Shown: piece after piece, positions 16,147 to 25,500 of the stretch
Position numbering within the stretch: position 1 is the first letter of the stretch
Layout: each line of letters opens with the position of its first letter
DNA from: Psychrobacter sp. UBA3480
GTDB lineage: Bacteria > Pseudomonadota > Gammaproteobacteria > Pseudomonadales > Moraxellaceae
Direction of reading: 5' to 3'
DNA: 64,000 nucleotides
Assembly (NCBI RefSeq): GCF_002377945.1
Contig: NZ_DFQV01000027.1
Coordinates: 1-64,000 of the forward strand
Translations under genes and position numbers: made by a program
The notes under the pieces: generated by a model
The model's database searches: none
Seen by the model: the letters and a program-made list of their open reading frames with translations, nothing else
Told to the model about the DNA's origin: nothing

Positions 16147-17403
16147 ATGACAATGACGGCAGTCACCTCTTCTTTATCCGACGATCAGCGCGCTATCTTA
16201 GCGCTGTGGTACGAGGTGAATGCGTCGTTATCTGCTTATCACAAACTGATCACTTCTTTCGGTTATCCGCAGCTTGCTTGGCAAGCCAAAGTAGAGGCAT
16301 GGAAGCAGCTCGGTATTCACCATACCCATCTCAAACGTCATGAACAGCCAGAGCAAACACTCGCCAATATCGATAAGATTCAGCTAGCATTGATAGATGG
16401 GCGCTATGGCTTGCTATTCGCTGATGACGCCGATTATCCTGCCCAACTTTCACAAATCTACGACCCACCGCCTTTATTGTTTTATCGTGGGAATAGCGCG
16501 CGCCTACATCAAGCACAAATCGCTATAGTAGGTAGCCGAAAACCCACCGCGCATGCGCAAAAAATCACGTTTGATATGGCGCAGTATTTAGCGCAAGCAG
16601 GGTATATCGTTACTAGCGGTCTAGCTATGGGTGTAGATAAACGCGCACATTTAGGTGCATTAGCACAGGCAGACCCTGACTATCATGGACGGACGGTTGG
16701 TGTAATGGGTACGGGGATCGATGTGAACTATCCCAATCATCGAGATCAGTTATTTATTCAAATTGTTGAGCAAGGTGGCTGCATTATTAGTGAGCTACTA
16801 CCACACACTCAGCCGCATAAACATACTTTTCCGCGTCGCAATCGTTTGGTAGCTGGGCTGAGTCTCGCGACCATCGTAACGGAAGCGACAATCAAAAGCG
16901 GCTCGCTTATCACAGCACGTCTCACGTCTGAACAAGGTAAACAGGTCTTTGCCATTCCCAGTCATATTGACAATAGCAATGCAGAAGGTTGCCATCATTT
17001 AATACGTGAAGGTGCGACCTTGGTTTATCATCCTCAGCAAGTACTAGAAGACGTCAACGGTCAGCTTGACTATGATAAAGGCGCTTATAGAACAGCGAAC
17101 GCTACCAATTCTATTAGTAATCACTCTAATATTAATCAGACTTCCGATGCGTTTGATATAGAGAAAAAATCAATCAAATCTACTAGCCAGCAACCATCCT
17201 CTGATATAAAGCCTGCGCGCAGCACAGTCATTGTGCCTGAGAATTTAGCTGCAATTTATGAGCAGCTTGACTGGCATGGGCAAGATTTAGATGCGCTTAT
17301 TAGTGCAACCAAGCTTGCACCGCCGCAGTTGATTGGTCAGCTAATGGAGCTTGAGTTAATGGGTCTTATCAGCGAACAAGGTGGACGATATTTACGCATT
17401 TAA
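16147..17403 (+). CDS. dprA: DNA processing protein DprA
   Basis: DprA (Smf) loads RecA on incoming single-stranded DNA during natural transformation. The Rossmann-type core is clear: IVGSRKPTAHAQ, VTSGLAMGVDKRAHLGAL, GVMGTGIDVNYP, FPRRNRLVAGLS and ATIKSGSLITARL. A Ser/Asn-rich linker (about 310-355) precedes a C-terminal winged-helix domain (YEQLDWHGQDLDALI to the end). The 418-residue length is normal with that linker. comM, another transformation gene, is also in this window, which is consistent with natural competence in this family. Confidence 0.96.
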   Translation: MTMTAVTSSLSDDQRAILALWYEVNASLSAYHKLITSFGYPQLAWQAKVEAWKQLGIHHTHLKRHEQPEQTLANIDKIQLALIDGRYGLLFADDADYPAQLSQIYDPPPLLFYRGNSARLHQAQIAIVGSRKPTAHAQKITFDMAQYLAQAGYIVTSGLAMGVDKRAHLGALAQADPDYHGRTVGVMGTGIDVNYPNHRDQLFIQIVEQGGCIISELLPHTQPHKHTFPRRNRLVAGLSLATIVTEATIKSGSLITARLTSEQGKQVFAIPSHIDNSNAEGCHHLIREGATLVYHPQQVLEDVNGQLDYDKGAYRTANATNSISNHSNINQTSDAFDIEKKSIKSTSQQPSSDIKPARSTVIVPENLAAIYEQLDWHGQDLDALISATKLAPPQLIGQLMELELMGLISEQGGRYLRI

Positions 17404-17520
17404 AATATTGCAAATATTCCTTATTGGACACTGGCATAGATAGCCCTTAGTTATAGACTCTCCTAGACAATATCTTTCTTGTGGTATTATTAGAATTTAC
17501 TTCTACGAACCATTTAAGTC

Positions 17521-18150
17521 ATGAGCCAACCTACACCTCTTATTACTAATTCTGCCATCCAAGCTGCTAAGTGGCTAAAAGAAGGACAACTGCTCGCGTA
17601 CCCCACAGAAAGCGTTTGGGGTATTGGTTGCGACCCTTATGACCAAGCAGCTGTTCAGCGTATTTTGGATATCAAACAACGTCCACAAGCCAAAGGCATG
17701 ATAGTCGTCACTGATAGTGTGTCTCGCTTAGCCCCTTTACTAGCATCCTTAGATGATGTTCAGCGCCAGCAGGTTATTGATAGTTGGCAGACAGACGATA
17801 GCGGAGACGAACAGCACAATCGCCAAGCACATACTTGGTTATTACCGATTCCTCAGCCGCTTGCGAGCACTGTGCCTACTTGGATTACCGGTCAGCATCA
17901 GACTATTGCTGTTCGAGTTATCTCGCATCCTACAGTTCGCCAGCTTTGCCAACAGATGGTCAGTGAAGAGAACCCATTTGGTCTATTGGTTTCTACAAGC
18001 TGCAACCCATCAGGGCAAACGCCTGCTAGCACTTTTGAAGCCGCCTATGCTTATTTTAATGAGCAAATTGGTTATTTGCAGGGCGATACTTTAGGTTATA
18101 CCTTGCCTAGCCAGATTCGCGATGCAACGACAGGTTTCGTCGTTCGATAG
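17521..18150 (+). CDS. tsaC: Threonylcarbamoyl-AMP synthase TsaC/YrdC type
   Basis: TsaC makes threonylcarbamoyl-AMP from threonine, bicarbonate and ATP for the t6A37 modification of ANN-decoding tRNAs. The Sua5/YciO/YrdC fold motifs are LLAYPTESVWGIGCDP, KQRPQAKGMIVV, HTWLLP, VRVISHP and STSCNPSGQTPA. The 209 residues match the short TsaC form without the Sua5 C-terminal domain. It follows dprA on the same strand at a spacing of 117 bp. Confidence 0.95.
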   Translation: MSQPTPLITNSAIQAAKWLKEGQLLAYPTESVWGIGCDPYDQAAVQRILDIKQRPQAKGMIVVTDSVSRLAPLLASLDDVQRQQVIDSWQTDDSGDEQHNRQAHTWLLPIPQPLASTVPTWITGQHQTIAVRVISHPTVRQLCQQMVSEENPFGLLVSTSCNPSGQTPASTFEAAYAYFNEQIGYLQGDTLGYTLPSQIRDATTGFVVR

Positions 18151-18152
18151 CA

Positions 18153-18371
18153 TTGTCTATTAAAACTCTTAAACTTCTCAGAAGCGATTGCTTGCAATGC
18201 AAAGTGATAAGTGTCGCTGCTCCTTATTTACGTGAGCGTTTACAGATTGACCATTTGCTAGCTTGCCTATTTGCTCACCTTCCTTTACCAAAAGTATGTA
18301 AAAGTTGTTTTGATAAAAACTGCAAAAAAGCAGACGATGGTTATAACGGTCTGGTTTTTATTAAACGATAA
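18153..18371 (+). CDS. Possible small cysteine-rich ORF after tsaC
   Basis: A TTG-started 72-codon frame begins 2 bp after the tsaC stop. Its translation has six cysteines, including a CLQC pair and a CKSCFDKNC cluster, which could bind a metal. Against it, there is no ribosome site or ATG, and a terminator-like hairpin with a T run (18331-18360) lies inside its 3' end. I do not recognise it. It may simply be the tsaC trailer. Confidence 0.25.
   Translation: MSIKTLKLLRSDCLQCKVISVAAPYLRERLQIDHLLACLFAHLPLPKVCKSCFDKNCKKADDGYNGLVFIKR
18331..18360 (+). terminator. Probable terminator after tsaC
   Basis: CAGAC (18331-18335) and GTCTG (18349-18353) form a stem around a GTTATAAC palindrome. GTTTTTATT follows. 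The stem is short, so confidence is moderate. Confidence 0.5.
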
Positions 18372-18440
18372 GTACTTCAGCAATAAGTAACTCAAAGATA
18401 AGTCATAGTGGTGATATTTGAGGCATATAGGGAGTAGGGT

Positions 18441-19451
18441 ATGAATGTTTTGATCAGTGGTGGTTCAGGGTTTTTGGGAAGTGCGTTTAGTCGAGAGCTA
18501 CTAGCACGGTCTCGCGCGCAAAATAAAGATGTGACGATTACTTGGCTAACTCGTGATAGCGGTCAATCACATCCCGATGATATCAATATGATGACTTATG
18601 ACGAGCTTGCAACGTCTGATATGAGCTTTGATGTCATATTAAATTTAGCAGGCGCTGGGATTGCTGACTCTCGTTGGAGCGATGAGCGCAAAGAACAGTT
18701 AATGGCGAGCCGTATCAAACCTACTCAGTCGATACTGGGTTTTATCGCACGTGCTAGCACAAAGCCTAGGTTACTGGTGAGCGGATCAGCAATCGGTTGG
18801 TATGGTACGCAAGGCGATAAGCCACTGACTGAAAACAGCGATTATGAGACAGATTTTGCTCATACACTATGTGATGAATGGGAGCAATTAGCGCTTAAAG
18901 CGACCGAACACGATGTTCCTGTGGCTATCGTCAGAACAGGTGTGGTTATTCATCCTGAGGGCGGAATGGTGGCTAAACTGTTGCTACCATTCAAATTTGG
19001 TGTCGGTGGACAGTTGGGTGATGGACAACAAATCATGAGCTGGATTAGCCGTGAAGATTGGGTTAGTGCGGTCATCTTTATTATCGAGCAGCAACTTAAA
19101 CTTATTAGCGACTCAGATGTCAATCACCCCAATAGCTTAGCTCAAGATAGTACACCTATTAATGACAGCACTATCAAATCTGCAAGCGGTACCGCAAATG
19201 ATACAAATGCAGTCGTATATAACCTTACTGCTCCGAATCCTGTGACCAATCATACTTTTACCAAAGCACTTGGCTCATGGCTACATCGCCCCACCTTTTT
19301 TACTTTACCAGAGTTTTTGCTTAAGCTGATGTTTGGCGAAATGTCGACCTTACTTATCGATGGTCAAAAAGTGCTGCCACAAGCGCTATTAGACGCAGGT
19401 TATTCGTTTAAACACTCGACACTGCAGCAAGCATTAGAAAACCAAAAATAG
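18441..19451 (+). CDS. TIGR01777-type SDR epimerase (YfcH-like)
   Basis: NAD(P)-binding extended short-chain dehydrogenase of the YfcH/TIGR01777 family. The function of the family is poorly known. The Rossmann motif GGSGFLGSAF is at the N-terminus. NLAGAGIADSRWSDERK, the substrate-side SGSAIGWYGTQGD and SWISREDWVSAV are all characteristic of the family. The C-terminal domain carries PTFFTLPEFLLKLMFGEMS and LIDGQKVLPQAL. An Asn/Ser/Thr-rich insert near residues 215-250 makes it longer (336) than the usual 300. GGGAGTAGGGT precedes the ATG. A parS-like site lies just downstream. Confidence 0.9.
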   Translation: MNVLISGGSGFLGSAFSRELLARSRAQNKDVTITWLTRDSGQSHPDDINMMTYDELATSDMSFDVILNLAGAGIADSRWSDERKEQLMASRIKPTQSILGFIARASTKPRLLVSGSAIGWYGTQGDKPLTENSDYETDFAHTLCDEWEQLALKATEHDVPVAIVRTGVVIHPEGGMVAKLLLPFKFGVGGQLGDGQQIMSWISREDWVSAVIFIIEQQLKLISDSDVNHPNSLAQDSTPINDSTIKSASGTANDTNAVVYNLTAPNPVTNHTFTKALGSWLHRPTFFTLPEFLLKLMFGEMSTLLIDGQKVLPQALLDAGYSFKHSTLQQALENQK

Positions 19452-19463
19452 TTATATGGGTGT

Positions 19464-19479
19464 TGTTTCATGTGAAACA
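19464..19479 (+). promoter_or_regulatory. parS: parS-like ParB-binding site after the epimerase gene
   Basis: TGTTTCATGTGAAACA is identical to the site in mnmE (3683-3698) and has one mismatch to canonical parS. It is intergenic, between the SDR epimerase and metallophosphoesterase genes. Confidence 0.8.
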
Positions 19480-19537
19480 TTAGAGCTTATTTTCTGATAA
19501 TCACTTACTGAACTGTATTTATATCTAAGGGCAGTCC

Positions 19538-20671
19538 ATGCGTTACGCATTTTTCTTTACCATCTTTCTACTATTACAATTGTTTAGCTTAGGTACAGTA
19601 TTGAGCATACAGTGGTGGCTTCAGCCTTGGATAACGCCAACATTACAAACAGTGATATGGGTCAGTGTATTTATTATTACTAATGGTCTATTAGTATTGA
19701 GCGTAAAGAGAGCATTTGCTAACAGTTATCGCTGGGTTAGTGGGTGGATGCTGATCATGCATTTTATGATACTGACAGCGTTGGCAGTGAGTCTACTCTA
19801 CGGAGGGTATTTACTAATAATTTCTTTATCAGGCACTACGTTGCACCAATCGAATGAGATGACTATAGGGCTAAGAGTACTAGCGCTATTCCTATTTATA
19901 GGATTATTTATTTATTCGCTATATAATGCCTATGCTCCTGTTATACGCAAGCTGTCTATTAAGATAGATAAACCTTTAACCAAGCCGCTACACATTGCAG
20001 TTGCTAGTGACTTGCATATAGGGCGATTATTTGGTGTGAGAGCCATAGATAGATTGCAGCAACTTATGATTCGCTCTGGTGTAGATATGCTGCTGATGCC
20101 AGGGGATATTATGGATGATAATACAGATGCCTTTAATGAATATCATATGGAGCGAAACTTAGCAGAACTGTGCCGTAGTCTGCCACGTGGTGTCTATGCG
20201 ACATTGGGTAATCATGATTTGTATGGTCATGAGCGACCTATTAGCGAAGCGCTGCAAAATGCAGGTATACAATTGTTAAACGATGAGGTGCTCTGTATCG
20301 AGCATGAGGGTCAACCAGTATGGTTAGTTGGACGTTTTGATAATCATAAACGTCAACGTGTAGCAACTACCAATCTACTTGCGCAAGTAGATACGTCGCA
20401 GCCAGTGATATTGTTAGACCATAGACCGAGTGATATAGCTAATCACAGTCAATTACCTATAGATTTACAAGTCTCGGGACATACCCACAACGGTCAAGTA
20501 TTTCCCGCTAATTTTATCGTAAATGCTATTAATCGATTAGGCTATGGCTATGAGCAGATTGGTAAAGGACACTTCGTCGTGTCCTCTGGTTATGGTTTTT
20601 GGGGAATTCCCTTTCGATTGGGATCGCGCTCAGAGATTTGGTTAATTACACTATCTGGTAATACAAATTAG
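19538..20671 (+). CDS. Membrane-anchored metallophosphoesterase (YkuE-like)
   Basis: Four predicted membrane segments fill residues 1-135. A calcineurin-like phosphoesterase domain follows with the dinuclear metal ligands ASDLHIGR, LMPGDIMDD, LGNHDLYGH, LLDHRP and VSGHTHNGQ. The family includes YkuE-type enzymes that act on phospho-esters such as UDP-diacylglucosamine or lipid substrates. The substrate here cannot be told from sequence. The gene is a single unit convergent with the hydrolase on the other strand. Confidence 0.9.
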   Translation: MRYAFFFTIFLLLQLFSLGTVLSIQWWLQPWITPTLQTVIWVSVFIITNGLLVLSVKRAFANSYRWVSGWMLIMHFMILTALAVSLLYGGYLLIISLSGTTLHQSNEMTIGLRVLALFLFIGLFIYSLYNAYAPVIRKLSIKIDKPLTKPLHIAVASDLHIGRLFGVRAIDRLQQLMIRSGVDMLLMPGDIMDDNTDAFNEYHMERNLAELCRSLPRGVYATLGNHDLYGHERPISEALQNAGIQLLNDEVLCIEHEGQPVWLVGRFDNHKRQRVATTNLLAQVDTSQPVILLDHRPSDIANHSQLPIDLQVSGHTHNGQVFPANFIVNAINRLGYGYEQIGKGHFVVSSGYGFWGIPFRLGSRSEIWLITLSGNTN

Positions 20672-20703
20672 TTATAGAAACCGATAATTAGCTAGCAAGC
20701 GGT

Positions 20704-22116
20704 CTATGCAGCTAACCGCGATTGTGTACTGATGATCTCACGTACAAAGCTGCTAAACCCATGAATGATATTGTTTGTCTCTTGTCCAAGACCTTGGTGA
20801 ACACTCATAAAGTGAATAAAGCCATGCGGTGCACCAAGCACAGTATACGTCTCTACAGCAACGCCGTAACCTTTCAGCTGCTTTGCATAAGCAAATGCCT
20901 CGTCACGCAATACATCGAGCTCAGAAGCCACAATGTAAGTTGGGCAAACTTTACTATTATCACCGAGCATAGGTGAGTTCAGTATATGCAATCGGGGCAG
21001 CGGACTATTTTCCAAGCAAGCAGCATCAAATACTGCTACATCAGCATGATCTAATAGTAGACCCTCACCATATAGCTCCCAACTAGGATAATCTGTTTCA
21101 ATATCAGTAACTGGATACAAAGGCATCTGCGCTAGAGGTTCGGGTAGTTTTTCTAATAGATTAAACGTTTTCTGACCATCTATCCCTAGGTCTGCCCATG
21201 CGCTTTTGCTCGGTGCGGTCAGCTGCTGCGCGATTAAAGTTGATAAACCACCACCTGCGCTATCACCTGCTAAAACGATACGAGAAGGTAATGCGCCCAA
21301 TATGTGACAGTGCTCAACCAACCAATCATACGCAGTGATACAGTCTTTTAATGCTGCTGGAGCAGGGCATTCAGGCGCTAAGCGATAATCGACACTAACC
21401 ACAGACCAGCCAGTCTGCTCACATACCGCATGACAGAACTCATGATGTGTATCGACATCACCAATGCAGAACCCACCACCATGAAAAAACAGCATGACTG
21501 TTTCATCAGGATTATGGATACGTTTTCTTCTAAAACCAGATTTTTTGCCGCCTGTTTTATAGCAACGAACAGTCATGTCGCCATTATCCGCATTGGCAAT
21601 CGTTTCATCTTTCCAGCTAACAGGTGAATCACTTTTTTTAGTGAAGGGCTTTATATTGCTTAGCATAGTCGTATTGGCTTGTTGCCATACTCTAGGTGAT
21701 TGCATGGCTACCGCATCAGCAGTAAATCTCTCACGCAATTCGGGCATTGGGGTTAATTCTAACGGCGTTTTGAGGTAGCTATTTACTGCAAGGATGAGAC
21801 GCAGGTGAGCGTTTGCATGTAGGTATTGTTTTGAATTAGGGCCTTTAAGGTAACCAATTACACCTTCCAAAATAGGGTCTGGTAAGTAGCCCAGACTTTT
21901 CATTGCATAATGCAATGTATGCGGCTGGTAGTTTGCTACAGGGTTATAAGCGAGTATTTTCTCTTTAACGCTCAGACGTTTTTCTAATGAGTCATATGCT
22001 TGTGCATCTTGATTCGATGACTCTTGTGACGCTGGATGTTCTTTTGACGCTAAGTGCAATGTCATTAATGCTTTATTAAGCAAAGTATTGATAGATAAAT
22101 TTTTTGAATTAGACAT
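20704..22116 (-). CDS. Alpha/beta hydrolase, hormone-sensitive-lipase type
   Basis: Esterase/lipase of the HSL (bacterial family IV) group. The oxyanion HGGGFCIGD motif and the nucleophile elbow GDSAGGG are plain. The catalytic Asp and His are likely in ASELDVLRDEA and APHGFIHF near the C-terminus. The N-terminal region of about 170 residues is longer than in most family IV esterases, and the protein lacks a signal peptide. The start at 22116 (MSNSKN) has GAGAGCTGTT before it and is preferred to the ATG at 22128. The natural substrate is unknown. Cold-adapted bacteria often carry several such lipases. Confidence 0.88.
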   Translation of the reverse strand: MSNSKNLSINTLLNKALMTLHLASKEHPASQESSNQDAQAYDSLEKRLSVKEKILAYNPVANYQPHTLHYAMKSLGYLPDPILEGVIGYLKGPNSKQYLHANAHLRLILAVNSYLKTPLELTPMPELRERFTADAVAMQSPRVWQQANTTMLSNIKPFTKKSDSPVSWKDETIANADNGDMTVRCYKTGGKKSGFRRKRIHNPDETVMLFFHGGGFCIGDVDTHHEFCHAVCEQTGWSVVSVDYRLAPECPAPAALKDCITAYDWLVEHCHILGALPSRIVLAGDSAGGGLSTLIAQQLTAPSKSAWADLGIDGQKTFNLLEKLPEPLAQMPLYPVTDIETDYPSWELYGEGLLLDHADVAVFDAACLENSPLPRLHILNSPMLGDNSKVCPTYIVASELDVLRDEAFAYAKQLKGYGVAVETYTVLGAPHGFIHFMSVHQGLGQETNNIIHGFSSFVREIISTQSRLAA

Positions 22117-22549
22117 AACAGCTCTCATAAATGATTTTTAGCGTGCATTTGAGTGTAGGCGATAGTATTTATAGCAATGATAAAATAGCTAGCAGAATAA
22201 TAGGGTATCGTTTGGTAATAGCTTGATTAACAAGCGTAAAGCAATTGGAATAAATAGCGGTTTTTTGTTCTTTTTGTGAGCGAATATTGAGATTTATTGA
22301 CATGGAACAAAAACGTTTGACGTATCTCTTTAATCAGACTCCACAAATATTTGTCATAAATGGTAAAAATTCCTTTGTTCTAGGCTTGAAATTTGTACTT
22401 ATCACCTTTATCAAGCAGCTATTGAAGCGTATTAAAAAAACAATGAGTTAGAAACATCGAGCATTTAATAATGGCATAGTAGGACCAGTAATTATTCGGT
22501 CTACTGTGCCGTCTCTTAATCTTCATTATTGAAATTCCAAGGAGCTATC
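22117..22549. other. Intergenic region upstream of grpE
   Basis: About 430 bp between divergent genes. CTTGAAA at 22385-22391, with a weak CACCTTTAT about 12 bp on, could be a poor sigma-32-type promoter for grpE. No other structure is evident. Confidence 0.35.
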
Positions 22550-23149
22550 ATGAGCGAGCAAAACCCGAACCACGAAAATCTTGACCAGAATGTGGCACAT
22601 GAGAATATTGATCACAATGACAGTATCTTAGAAGAAACCATGAAAGAGTTTGATCCACAGAATAATTCAGGTGAAGAAACGACTATCGAAAACGAAATCA
22701 ACCTTGATACTTTCAAAGCGCGTATTGCTGAGCTAGAAGGCGAAGTAAAGCAAGCCAAAGAAGGTACTGCACGTGCTAATGCTGAAGCTTACAATGCGCA
22801 AAAACGCATGGAGCAAGAAGCGGATAAGAGCAAAAAGTTTGCACTACAGAAATTTGCTAAAGAATTGTTAGACATCGTTGACAATTTAGAGCGTGCTATC
22901 GAAAATGCCGATGCCAATGATCCAGTCGCTGAAGGTGTTCAATTAACGCACAAAGCGTTGGTTGCAGTATTGACCAAAAACGGCGTAGAAGTGGTCGATC
23001 CACAAGGCGAAAAATTCAACGCTGACTTTCATGAAGCAGTAGGTATTGACCCAGAAGCAGCGGCAGATACAGTTGGTACAGTCTTACAAAAAGGCTATAG
23101 CTTAAACGGTCGTCTATTGCGTCCAGCCATGGTTCGTGTTGGTCAGTAA
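22550..23149 (+). CDS. grpE: Nucleotide exchange factor GrpE
   Basis: GrpE releases ADP from DnaK in the heat-shock chaperone cycle. It has an acidic, Asn/Glu-rich N-terminal tail, a long coiled-coil helix (about 55-105, with LEGEVKQAKEGTARANAEA) and the beta-wing domain with HKALVAVLTKNGVEVVDP and RPAMVRVGQ at the end. AAGGAGCTATC places the start at the ATG at 22550, giving 199 residues. dnaK follows after 183 bp with its own promoter candidate. dnaJ is not adjacent. Confidence 0.96.
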   Translation: MSEQNPNHENLDQNVAHENIDHNDSILEETMKEFDPQNNSGEETTIENEINLDTFKARIAELEGEVKQAKEGTARANAEAYNAQKRMEQEADKSKKFALQKFAKELLDIVDNLERAIENADANDPVAEGVQLTHKALVAVLTKNGVEVVDPQGEKFNADFHEAVGIDPEAAADTVGTVLQKGYSLNGRLLRPAMVRVGQ

Positions 23150-23229
23150 TATTTTTAGGGCTAAACCCTACTAATATGAAGGTTTTTCACAAAAAATGAC
23201 ATGAAACACAGTTTTTGCGTGATTATCGC

Positions 23230-23258
23230 CTTGAAAAATACGACGGGTAAACCGATAT
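23230..23258 (+). promoter_or_regulatory. Sigma-32-like heat-shock promoter of dnaK
   Basis: CTTGAAA (23230-23236), a 15-bp spacer and CCGATAT (23252-23258) resemble the RpoH promoter (CTTGAAA / CCCCATNT). It is about 75 bp before the dnaK start. This is inferred from the motif only. Confidence 0.55.
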
Positions 23259-23332
23259 ATAGCAACAAGTGACCGACTACGGTCTGGATAAATAAGTATT
23301 TATAGTTAAAAACAAATTAGGAGCAATTGATT

Positions 23333-25273
23333 ATGGGTAAAGTAATTGGTATTGATTTAGGTACTACTAACTCGTGTGTAGCAGTAATGGAAGGTGACAA
23401 AGTTAAAGTCATCGAAAATGCTGAAGGTACTCGTACAACACCATCAATCGTCGCTTATAAAGATGACGAAACGCTTGTTGGTCAGTCAGCTAAGCGTCAA
23501 GCAGTAACTAATCCAAGCAACACTTTGTTTGCGATTAAGCGTTTGATCGGTCGTCGTTTTGATGACAAAGTCGTGCAAAAAGATATCGGCATGGTTCCTT
23601 ACAAAATCGCTAAAGCAGACAACGGCGATGCATGGGTAGAAATCAACGGTAAAAAACTTGCGCCACCACAGGTTTCTGCTGAAATCTTGAAAAAAATGAA
23701 AAAAACAGCAGAAGATTATCTTGGTGAGAGCGTGACTGAAGCAGTTGTAACTGTACCTGCTTACTTCAATGACTCACAGCGTCAAGCAACTAAAGATGCG
23801 GGTAAAATCGCTGGTCTTGATGTAAAACGTATCATCAATGAGCCAACTGCTGCTGCACTTGCTTATGGTATGGACAAGAAGCAAGGCGATAGCACTGTTG
23901 CTGTATATGACTTAGGTGGTGGTACTTTCGATATCTCAATCATCGAAATCGCAGACGTAGACGGCGAGCAGCAGTTTGAAGTACTAGCGACTAACGGCGA
24001 TACTTTCCTAGGTGGTGAAGATTTTGACTCAGCATTGATTGATTTCTTAGTAGCCGAATTCAAAAAAGAGCAAGACGTGAACCTAAAAGGTGACTCTCTT
24101 GCGATGCAGCGTCTAAAAGAAGCGGCAGAAAAAGCGAAGATTGAGCTATCAAGTGCACAAAGCACTGAAGTAAACTTGCCATATATCACTGCTGATAGCA
24201 GTGGTCCTAAGCATTTGGTTGTTACTATCAGCCGCTCGAAACTAGAGAGCCTAACTGAAGAATTAGTACAACGTACAATGGGTCCTTGTAAGACTGCACT
24301 TGAAGATGCTGGCCTAAAAATTGGCGACATCAACGATGTAATCTTGGTTGGTGGTCAGACTCGTATGCCACTAGTACAGCAAAAGGTACAAGACTTCTTT
24401 GGTCAAGAGCCACGTAAAGACGTGAACCCTGACGAAGCAGTTGCAGCTGGTGCAGCGATTCAAGGTGCCGTATTGTCTGGTGACAAAACTGACGTATTGC
24501 TACTTGATGTAACGCCATTGACCCTAGGTATCGAAACGATGGGCGGTGTCATGACGCCAGTTATCGAGAAAAACACTATGATTCCTACTAAGAAATCACA
24601 GGTATTTTCAACGGCTGAAGACAACCAGCCAGCAGTAACGATTCAGGTATATCAAGGTGAGCGTAAAATCGCTAACCAAAACAAAATGCTTGGCCGTTTT
24701 GACTTGACGGATATTCCACCAGCACCACGTGGCCTACCGCAAATCGAAGTGTCTTTTGACATCAATGCTGATGGTATCATGAACATCTCTGCAACGGATA
24801 AAGGTACTGGTAAAGCCCAAAGTATCCAAATCAAAGCAGATTCTGGTTTGTCGGACGAAGAAGTCGAACAAATGGTTCGCGATGCAGAAGCCAATGCTGC
24901 TGAAGATGAGAAGTTCGCTAACCTAGCGCAAGTTCGTAACGAAGCAGATGGTCGTATTCATGCCGTACAAAAAGCGCTAAAAGAAGCAGAAGATAAAGTC
25001 ACTGCTGAAGAAAAATCAACAGTAGAATCTGCTATCACTGAGCTTGAAGCTGCAGCGAAAGAAGACGATCATGACGAAATCAAAGCTAAGCTTGAAGCAT
25101 TAGATAATGCATTCTTGCCAATCAGCCAAAAAATCTACGCTGATAGTGGCGCTGGCGCAGAAGGTATGGATCCAAGCCAGTTCCAACAAGGTGCTGATGA
25201 TGCTGGTAGCAACAAAGCTGATGACGACGTCGTTGATGCTGAGTTCACTGAAGTAAACGAAGACAAGAAGTAA
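23333..25273 (+). CDS. dnaK: Molecular chaperone DnaK (Hsp70)
   Basis: ATP-dependent Hsp70 chaperone that binds exposed hydrophobic segments with DnaJ and GrpE. The N-terminal ATPase starts at [45 protein letters not shown] and VGGQTRMP are all family signatures. The substrate-binding domain has [18 protein letters not shown]. The acidic C-terminal tail ends near [17 protein letters not shown] supports the ATG at 23333 rather than the upstream TTG. It is closed by a strong terminator at 25411-25437, with a palindromic repeat between the gene and the hairpin. Confidence 0.99.
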   Translation: MGKVIGIDLGTTNSCVAVMEGDKVKVIENAEGTRTTPSIVAYKDDETLVGQSAKRQAVTNPSNTLFAIKRLIGRRFDDKVVQKDIGMVPYKIAKADNGDAWVEINGKKLAPPQVSAEILKKMKKTAEDYLGESVTEAVVTVPAYFNDSQRQATKDAGKIAGLDVKRIINEPTAAALAYGMDKKQGDSTVAVYDLGGGTFDISIIEIADVDGEQQFEVLATNGDTFLGGEDFDSALIDFLVAEFKKEQDVNLKGDSLAMQRLKEAAEKAKIELSSAQSTEVNLPYITADSSGPKHLVVTISRSKLESLTEELVQRTMGPCKTALEDAGLKIGDINDVILVGGQTRMPLVQQKVQDFFGQEPRKDVNPDEAVAAGAAIQGAVLSGDKTDVLLLDVTPLTLGIETMGGVMTPVIEKNTMIPTKKSQVFSTAEDNQPAVTIQVYQGERKIANQNKMLGRFDLTDIPPAPRGLPQIEVSFDINADGIMNISATDKGTGKAQSIQIKADSGLSDEEVEQMVRDAEANAAEDEKFANLAQVRNEADGRIHAVQKALKEAEDKVTAEEKSTVESAITELEAAAKEDDHDEIKAKLEALDNAFLPISQKIYADSGAGAEGMDPSQFQQGADDAGSNKADDDVVDAEFTEVNEDKK

Positions 25274-25376
25274 TACCAAATCCAAAAACGCGATTAGCTG
25301 CGTCAAACTCGCTTAGTCTACTTAATGTAGTACTTACGCTTGTTTTCCTTGCTACTCAAGTTTTTGAAAATGGTAT
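25273..25376. repeat. Palindromic intergenic element, copy A (MITE-like)
   Basis: A 104-bp imperfect palindrome directly after the dnaK stop. The termini ATACCAAATCCAAAAAC (25273-25289) and, inverted, GTTTTTGAAAATGGTAT (25360-25376) match at 14 of 17 positions. The core (about 25302-25352: CGTCAAACTCGCTTAGTC..., TACT, GTAGTACTTACGCTTG, TTTTCCTT) is clearly related to the elements at 37338-37419 and 49012-49172. Confidence 0.7.
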
Positions 25377-25410
25377 AGTCGATATAAATCGATAACTAGT
25401 TAAATTAAAA

Positions 25411-25437
25411 AACGCATCCTTCGGGGTGCGTTTTTTT
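25411..25437 (+). terminator. Terminator after dnaK
   Basis: A 9-bp stem AACGCATCC / GGGTGCGTT closed by a TTCG tetraloop and followed by a T run. It may serve both strands, since bioC ends nearby on the minus strand. Confidence 0.92.
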
Positions 25438-25500
25438 ATGGCTGTTTTTCTATCAGCTACTATTCCTGCTAGCTATTATTTTTCTTCATAAGATGCGTGC

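Noticed and set aside
23863..24333. Long minus-strand ORF opposite dnaK
   Set aside because: Shadow frame of the highly codon-biased dnaK gene with no ribosome site.
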